Made by a program: the position numbers and the translations under genes. This document shows, piece by piece, positions 31,867 through 36,232 of a stretch of 36,232 bases of DNA. The stretch lies in assembly GCA_022729855.1 (NCBI GenBank), contig DZBG01000014.1:1-36232 (forward strand), given 5' to 3'. The DNA is from Bdellovibrio sp. (GTDB lineage: Bacteria > Bdellovibrionota > Bacteriovoracia > Bacteriovoracales > Bacteriovoracaceae). Below the pieces are notes generated by a model. The model was not told the origin of the DNA and did not search any database. It was given only the letters and a program-made list of their open reading frames with translations. Position 1 is the stretch's first letter; every line of letters starts with the position of its first letter.

Positions 31867-32331
31867 GTGCAAAAGGGTGAAACTTCAGTTTTTAAAACAT
31901 TACGCTTAATGTCGTTGGATGATGTCCGGCAAATGACGGCATCACACGAGGTTCAAAAGGCCGTAGACCTGCCAATGGCGGCCGGAGCTGAGTTTACTCA
32001 GTGGGATGCTCCCCCACGTAAAATGCCTGAAAAGCAAAAGCTTCAAGAGAAAGAAGCCGAATCCTTTGAAGGCAAGGTTTTACACTTCCCTGAAAAAATT
32101 AAGGCACCTGTCACTTCGACACCGAAAGAAGCTGTTGAGGGCGGAGAGGATGAGCTTGAGCTTCACCGTGAAATGTTTCGTGTTCGTGAGGATCACCATC
32201 ATATGAAAGATGGAGTTGAGCTTTACCGCAAAACAACTTCGGCACACATGATGAGAGCTTCAAAAGAGAAGGGAAGCAAACTCAAATTTGCTAGTACCAA
32301 TGGCGTTCTTATCAATAAAAAACAGGACTAA
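31867..32331 (+). CDS. Unrecognised small charged protein
   Basis: 154 residues starting at a GTG with GGAGG six bases upstream, so the start is well supported despite not being ATG. The protein is very rich in E, K and H, probably largely disordered in the middle (proline and lysine-rich near 45-85). Shorter ordered stretches lie near the start (TLRLMSLDDVRQM) and in the H/M-rich part near 100-130. There is no signal peptide or known domain. It ends with a four-base tail-to-tail overlap with the AstA-family gene. Confidence 0.72.
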   Translation: MQKGETSVFKTLRLMSLDDVRQMTASHEVQKAVDLPMAAGAEFTQWDAPPRKMPEKQKLQEKEAESFEGKVLHFPEKIKAPVTSTPKEAVEGGEDELELHREMFRVREDHHHMKDGVELYRKTTSAHMMRASKEKGSKLKFASTNGVLINKKQD

Positions 32332-33350
32332 AACGGAATCGCCGTCAGAGTTTGTTTTTCTAATTTAAACTTTTCTTTTAATTCATCAGGAAAACAAATT
32401 TCATTTCTTTCATTTAATGAAATGGCTGTTTTTGTCGCAAAAAAATCATGATTATCATTTGGAATTTTGATGAGCACATCAATCGCTTTCGCCGCCTCAA
32501 ACTTCGCTTCCGGATTATAGGTGGCTTGGATCATATTCTTTACAGGCTTGATATCTTTTAAGTCTGAGCGATAGTGTGGCCCACCATCAAAGGGATCTAC
32601 TTCATAAGTGTATTTGAATCCGATACTCTCAAGCATTTTTCTGACGGGCTCAGTATCTTTTCCCACTTTCCCAATTGCATCTCGTGCCTCAAAAGGAAGA
32701 AGAGTCTGATAAATATTTTCAGCAGGGAAAAGGCTTAAAATAAATTCTTTATTTGAGCGACTTAAAATATCTGCTTCGTGATAATCCATATTCATAAATC
32801 TGCGTCCAATCGCCTCCCAGAGAGGTGAATTACCTTTATTATCAAAAGGTGGCATTAGTTCAGAATGAATAGTTTTTTTGAAACGATCTGGATTAAGCGC
32901 CATATAGAGAAAACGAACAAAAGATAATTGTTTTCCAAGTTTTTCAGCATTTCCTCTGAACTCAGGATTTAAAATAAGACCACCAATTTCTGTTGGCCCA
33001 TCAAAATCTAATCCAAGTTTAAGTGTCCCGTGAATGAATCCAGTATTAATTGTATTTGAGAACTTACTCTCTTGAGAGACTTTCAAAAAGAAATGGGGCT
33101 CTTCTTCAGTTCCATGTTGAGCATGTATCATGCTGCAACCTAAAACCTCATCGTTCTCATCATCTTCGATGACAAAAATATAATAGTTTTCCCATAAATC
33201 TTTTGAAGGATTTTTAAAACTTTTAATCGAGCTTTCAATTTTTGATTCAATGATTTCTTGATCAGGGGGAAGGTTAATAAAAACCACTAGATTACTTAAT
33301 TTATATAAATCTTTTAAATCTTTTTCTGATACCGAACGAAGTATATACAT
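32328..33350 (-). CDS. Arginine N-succinyltransferase (AstA) family protein
   Basis: 340 residues, the usual AstA length. AstA moves a succinyl group from succinyl-CoA to arginine, the first step of the AST pathway. Conserved stretches include PTEIGGLILNPEFRGN near 139, LGKQLSFVRFLYMAL, HSELMPPFDNKGNSPLWEAIGRRFMNMDY near 184-212, IYQTLLP, and FDGGPHYRSD near 280. The ATG at 33350 is taken because AGGA, overlapping the preceding stop, lies eight bases upstream. AstB-E genes are absent from the window, so the substrate could be another amine. It is co-transcribed with an unknown gene upstream. Confidence 0.87.
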   Translation of the reverse strand: MYILRSVSEKDLKDLYKLSNLVVFINLPPDQEIIESKIESSIKSFKNPSKDLWENYYIFVIEDDENDEVLGCSMIHAQHGTEEEPHFFLKVSQESKFSNTINTGFIHGTLKLGLDFDGPTEIGGLILNPEFRGNAEKLGKQLSFVRFLYMALNPDRFKKTIHSELMPPFDNKGNSPLWEAIGRRFMNMDYHEADILSRSNKEFILSLFPAENIYQTLLPFEARDAIGKVGKDTEPVRKMLESIGFKYTYEVDPFDGGPHYRSDLKDIKPVKNMIQATYNPEAKFEAAKAIDVLIKIPNDNHDFFATKTAISLNERNEICFPDELKEKFKLEKQTLTAIPF

Positions 33351-33360
33351 GATTTGAGTC

Positions 33361-34104
33361 CTAATCTTTTTTGATCGCTCTTTTCCATTGCTCAAAAACC
33401 GTTGTTGGCCATGTGAGAGGAATACTTAAAATAAGGGTGTTATCAAGTTTTGTGACTTGAAATCCATTGTCCTTAAGTTTCTTTTGGTGAAGATCATTTT
33501 GAGGATCTATAATTTTAAAAACGAGTCCAGAAACTTCTAACTTTTCAGTTGATAGCTCGGCAAGTGCTTCTTTCACATTTTTATGGAGTTTATGGATTTT
33601 TCCTTCAGCACGCCACAAATCATAGCTGAAGAAAAAGCTCAGGCACTCGTCAAGGAGTGTCATTCCTAGAGATATTGGAGCTGAGGGAAGCTCAGTTTCT
33701 GAGACTACTAGAGTCATATAACCAGGTAAATCGAGAATTTGTGGATAACTACAGTTAGTATCCACTAAGTCCAAGGATTGAATGTGGATAAGTGAAGATA
33801 TTTTCCAGTTTTTTGATTCAGGTAAGTAAGCACTAACTTCATGGATTGAACTAAAACTCGAAATGAAGAAATCTTTTTTATGAAGCTCTTTAAGCGTTTT
33901 TTGTAGTTCTTGTTTAAGTTTGAGGTCACTGGCCAGTGCCAGAGCATTTGGGCTTGCGGCTTGAGTAAGAAATTTTTTAACAAGTCGAGGATGACTTGGC
34001 CCAAAAGAATGAGCGCGACTCAGGCTGAGGTCAAAATCCTCAGGAATAAGTTGATGGGCGTGATCAATCACTAACTCTGAAAAATACTGTTCCATAAAGG
34101 ACAT
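33361..34104 (-). CDS. Unrecognised protein, partner of the AstA-family gene
   Basis: 247 residues, cytoplasmic by appearance. I do not recognise a family. The stretch FDLSLSRAHSFGPSHPRLVKKFL near residues 23-45 is faintly like the N-terminal 'S.G...GHSHP.vv' part of class III aminotransferases. The C-terminal NTLILSIPLTWPTTVFEQWKRAI also recalls their ending. But the protein is far too short and no pyridoxal lysine block is visible, so this is only a hint. AGGG lies seven bases before the ATG. Its stop is inside the Shine-Dalgarno region of the astA-like gene, so the two are coupled. Confidence 0.65.
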   Translation of the reverse strand: MSFMEQYFSELVIDHAHQLIPEDFDLSLSRAHSFGPSHPRLVKKFLTQAASPNALALASDLKLKQELQKTLKELHKKDFFISSFSSIHEVSAYLPESKNWKISSLIHIQSLDLVDTNCSYPQILDLPGYMTLVVSETELPSAPISLGMTLLDECLSFFFSYDLWRAEGKIHKLHKNVKEALAELSTEKLEVSGLVFKIIDPQNDLHQKKLKDNGFQVTKLDNTLILSIPLTWPTTVFEQWKRAIKKD

Positions 34105-34113
34105 GCCAAACCC

Positions 34114-34142
34114 TTGCCTTCCATTCCTGTGATAGGGATAAT
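34114..34142 (+). promoter_or_regulatory. Predicted sigma70-type promoter
   Basis: TTGCCT (34114-34119) and GATAAT (34137-34142) separated by 17 bases, with an A seven bases on at 34150 as the expected start site. It would drive the TPR-containing gene and the two genes behind it, with an extremely short leader. Confidence 0.6.
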
Positions 34143-34151
34143 AGTCTCTAT

Positions 34152-34841
34152 TTGGAGGATACTACTATCAAAGATGAATTGAAAACCTACCAAGATCTTT
34201 GGCAAGCAAAGGAGTATCAAAAAGCTAAAATTTGGCTTGAGAATCACCCAACTTCCTTTTCAGCAGAGACTTGGCACTATAATTTAGGCACAACTGAAGC
34301 TCAGTTAAATGAGCTTCCTTCAGCACGTTATCATTTTGAGCAGGCCTATCAGTTAGGGAAAAGAGATAGTAAAGTTGCCGAGAGTTTAATTTGGATTCGT
34401 AAAGAACTTCAAACTGAACAATGGGAAACGAGTTCAGCTTGGACTGATTATATTTATAAATTTCTTATTTATCGACCTCAGTATTTTTTCTCACAACTCA
34501 CTCTAGTGACACTGGCCTTGGGATTTGGTCTTTTCGCGATTAAAAAAATTACTAAAAAAATCATGATTAGTTTTGTCGTGGCAGGCTTTCTCTTTTCATG
34601 TTTGGGACTTTATTTAAGTCAAAACATTGTGTTGATTACCCAAGAACCTGTTCAGTCCTATCGTGGTCCCTCTAAGATTTTTGACTTCCAAGAAGTCCCA
34701 GCAGGAGTCATGCTCTATCTACGTCCCTATGGAAATACATATAAAGTACTTTACCCTTCACTAGCTAAGGGGTGGGTCCTCAAAGATACAAAACAAGTAA
34801 TAAAAGAAGGCTCAATATGGGATCTTATGAATCAGAACTAA
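34152..34841 (+). CDS. TPR membrane protein with SH3-like tail (BatE-like)
   Basis: 229 residues in the frame from TTG at 34152. Residues 5-85 form two TPR-type helical pairs (YQDLWQAKEYQKAKIWLE, ETWHYNLGTTEAQLNELPSARYHFEQA). Two membrane helices follow near 115-130 and 138-155. The last 65 residues resemble a small SH3b domain (VQSYRGPSKIFDFQEVPAGVMLYL...KVLYPSLAKGWVLKD). This TPR-membrane-SH3 order is like BatE of Bacteroides-type aerotolerance operons, but no other bat genes are seen. The start is unclear: GGAGG lies inside the first codons after TTG, and the correctly spaced codon is ATC. The gene overlaps the next by 25 bases. Confidence 0.7.
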   Translation: MEDTTIKDELKTYQDLWQAKEYQKAKIWLENHPTSFSAETWHYNLGTTEAQLNELPSARYHFEQAYQLGKRDSKVAESLIWIRKELQTEQWETSSAWTDYIYKFLIYRPQYFFSQLTLVTLALGFGLFAIKKITKKIMISFVVAGFLFSCLGLYLSQNIVLITQEPVQSYRGPSKIFDFQEVPAGVMLYLRPYGNTYKVLYPSLAKGWVLKDTKQVIKEGSIWDLMNQN

Positions 34842-35437
34842 AAGAAAAAAGAGAGAAGGGCCATCTCGTTGATGGAAAGTTAGACATCACACTAATCAAA
34901 TATGTCTGTCAGGCTTCTCCTTTAACTTTTAAAAAAGCTGAAAATATTCCTCATTTTTTTAAACAAGTAGAGATTCTGAATACATTTTCAGATCGTGAAG
35001 TTTGGCAATTTACTAAGTTTCTTCGCCGCAGAGTCTTCTCTGCTGATGAACTTGTTTTTAAACAGGGTGATTCCGGATATGGATTTTATTTCATTGTCAG
35101 TGGATCAGTAAATGTGATGAGTGACTTAGGGACGAAAACCGAAAATCCTCATGGGGAATTTGTGATTAAACTAGGTGAGTTCCAATATTTTGGCGAAATG
35201 GGACTCTTAGAGGATTTTAATCGTCGTGGTGCAACTGTTATTGCCAATGAAAAAACAGTTCTCTTAGGTATTTTTAAACCTGATCTAGAAGAACTTATTG
35301 AACAGTATCCAGTCGTCGGCGCTAAATTTTTACGTGAGATTTCATTAGTCATGGCCACTCGTATGAGTCAGCTCTCAGCGGAAGTCATTCAGCTGACAAA
35401 AAAGAATAATGAACTTCTTGCGAAGGTTAACTCATGA
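34817..35437 (+). CDS. Cyclic nucleotide-binding domain protein
   Basis: 206 residues from the ATG at 34817, with AAGG six bases upstream. The cNMP-binding beta-roll covers about residues 60-165: VFKQGDSGYGFYFIVSGSVNV, then the phosphate-binding cassette FGEMGLLEDFNRRGATVIA with the conserved glutamate and arginine. There is no DNA-binding helix-turn-helix; the tail is a short helix likely to form a coiled coil. It is thus a non-CRP effector, perhaps regulating a partner by cAMP or cGMP. It lies in an operon between the TPR protein and the AI-2E family transporter, overlapping both. Confidence 0.88.
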   Translation: MGSYESELKEKREKGHLVDGKLDITLIKYVCQASPLTFKKAENIPHFFKQVEILNTFSDREVWQFTKFLRRRVFSADELVFKQGDSGYGFYFIVSGSVNVMSDLGTKTENPHGEFVIKLGEFQYFGEMGLLEDFNRRGATVIANEKTVLLGIFKPDLEELIEQYPVVGAKFLREISLVMATRMSQLSAEVIQLTKKNNELLAKVNS

Positions 35438-36198
35438 ATATGAGAAGAGCTCAAATAAGGTATTACTTATTTTTTGGAACGATTATTGCCTTCATTGGAT
35501 TTTGTATTTTATTTCCAAGACTCTCTTTGCCATTTGGACTGGCCTATATTATTTACGCCATGGTTAAACCAATTAAAACATTCTTAGAAACTCAAGAAGG
35601 TCATAAAAGAGCGATCTATACAGTGGGAGTTATTGTTCTGGCTGCCCTCATTATAGTTCCACTTATTTATTCAGTTCTGACGATCGATGCAGATGTGCAA
35701 GAAATAAAAAATCAATTGCCTCGTATCCAGTCTGTAGTTCAAGAAAAATATATGGGTCTCAGAAACTGGTTAAGTGATTCTTTTGGAATTAAGTTAAAGG
35801 CCAATCTCGTCTCTCAACTTGCTCAAAGCTTGCAAACGAGATCAGAAACGTTTTTAGTGAAAATTCCTGCACTTCTTTCATCAATTCTTGAGTGGTTGAT
35901 TTTACTTCCACTTTTTCTTTATTTCTTCTTTTCTGAAAGCCATAAAGTAAAAGATTCGTTGCTGGGTTATATTCCAAATCCACTTTTTGAAAAAGCTTAT
36001 GTGCTTTATCATCAGTTCAATACAAAGTTTTCATCATACATTTTAGCAAAATTTATTGAAGCTACTTTTGTTGGTACTTGTATAGCCATTGGCCTGGCCT
36101 TTGTGGGTGTTCCGTACTGGCCACTATTGGCGCTCTTTGCTGCAATAACTAATATTTTGCCTTATATTGGCCCTCTCCTTCAGGGCCTACGCATCTAA
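35434..36198 (+). CDS. AI-2E family transporter (PerM/YdiK-like), shortened C-terminus
   Basis: 254 residues starting at an ATG that overlaps the previous stop (ATGA), with AAGG upstream. It matches the AI-2E/UPF0118 membrane family: two N-terminal helices, a soluble helical stretch near 85-140, then more membrane helices and the conserved block KFIEATFVGTCIAIGLAFVGVPYWPLLALFAAITNILPYIGPLL near 205-250. Family proteins usually run on for a further 70-100 residues with two or three helices, which are missing here. The stop comes right after an inverted repeat, so it may be truncated or frameshifted near the window edge. Substrate unknown. Confidence 0.82.
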   Translation: MNMRRAQIRYYLFFGTIIAFIGFCILFPRLSLPFGLAYIIYAMVKPIKTFLETQEGHKRAIYTVGVIVLAALIIVPLIYSVLTIDADVQEIKNQLPRIQSVVQEKYMGLRNWLSDSFGIKLKANLVSQLAQSLQTRSETFLVKIPALLSSILEWLILLPLFLYFFFSESHKVKDSLLGYIPNPLFEKAYVLYHQFNTKFSSYILAKFIEATFVGTCIAIGLAFVGVPYWPLLALFAAITNILPYIGPLLQGLRI

Positions 36199-36232
36199 AT
36201 TCTTTCGCCCAATAAGGATTTCCAATAGATAA

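Noticed and set aside
31649-31909. Plus-strand open frame starting MAGKVGVEPTT across the tRNA
   Set aside because: This is the well-known false translation of the tRNA complement; the tRNA-Asn on the minus strand explains it fully.
1-36232. CRISPR arrays, insertion sequences, prophage genes or attachment sites
   Set aside because: No regularly spaced repeats, transposase or integrase-like proteins, or flanking duplications were seen.

Overview
The window looks like chromosomal DNA of a Gram-negative, A/T-rich, aerobic bacterium. It has many lipoproteins and outer-membrane barrels, a fused isobutyryl-CoA mutase (IcmF), an AmgK/MurU-type muropeptide recycling pair, a CHASE2 kinase next to a sigma54 regulator, and a small HTH gene resembling the N-terminus of TIGR02147 proteins. 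Together these suggest a Bdellovibrionota member, most likely of the Bacteriovorax/Peredibacter kind. That placement is inference from gene content; no rRNA is present. I see no insertion sequence, prophage or CRISPR array. The region is gene-dense, with short intergenic gaps and many tail-to-tail overlaps.

Layout. 1-782: an unrecognised A/T-rich gene whose 5' end seems frameshifted. 5975-747 (minus): a likely operon of an outer-membrane barrel protein, a small unlisted lipoprotein, folK, an acyl-CoA dehydrogenase, etfB, etfA and a DUF374 acyltransferase. 6096-10347 (plus): a deoxynucleoside kinase, a LysM lipoprotein ended by a strong terminator, then an M48-like pseudo-protease lipoprotein, amgK-like and murU-like genes. 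10331-12173: a small ferredoxin, a PilZ-like membrane protein, a lipoprotein and an unknown protein. 13337-12222 (minus): a BFD-type [2Fe-2S] protein and an endonuclease IV-like TIM barrel.

13472-18935 (plus): a second M48-like protein without HExxH, a CHASE2 histidine kinase, a sigma54-dependent response regulator, lspA and lgt, tightly packed. 19038-20853: a membrane protein with an S26-like but apparently inactive tail, and a small barrel protein. 21393-21001 (minus): a 2x[4Fe-4S] ferredoxin. 21512-25281 (plus): icmF and its cobalamin adenosyltransferase. 26700-25278 (minus): glutaredoxin 2 and an FHA membrane protein. 26822-28720 (plus): an IscA-type protein and a YgfZ-TPR fusion. 29753-31725: a secreted coiled-coil protein, a short HTH regulator flanked by paired inverted repeats, a putative 2-oxoglutarate/HExxH-type peptide hydroxylase and tRNA-Asn. 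31867-36198: an unknown protein, an AstA-family acyltransferase with an unknown partner, a TPR/SH3-like membrane protein, a cyclic-nucleotide-binding protein and a C-terminally shortened AI-2E family transporter.

Themes. Acyl-CoA oxidation (dehydrogenase, ETF, IcmF, adenosyltransferase) and iron-sulfur biology (three ferredoxin-like proteins, IscA, YgfZ, Grx) recur. Cell-envelope upkeep is also frequent (LspA, Lgt, AmgK/MurU, lipoproteins, barrels). Three protease-like folds have lost their catalytic residues. The most unusual single gene is the HExxH hydroxylase homologue at 30352-31578.
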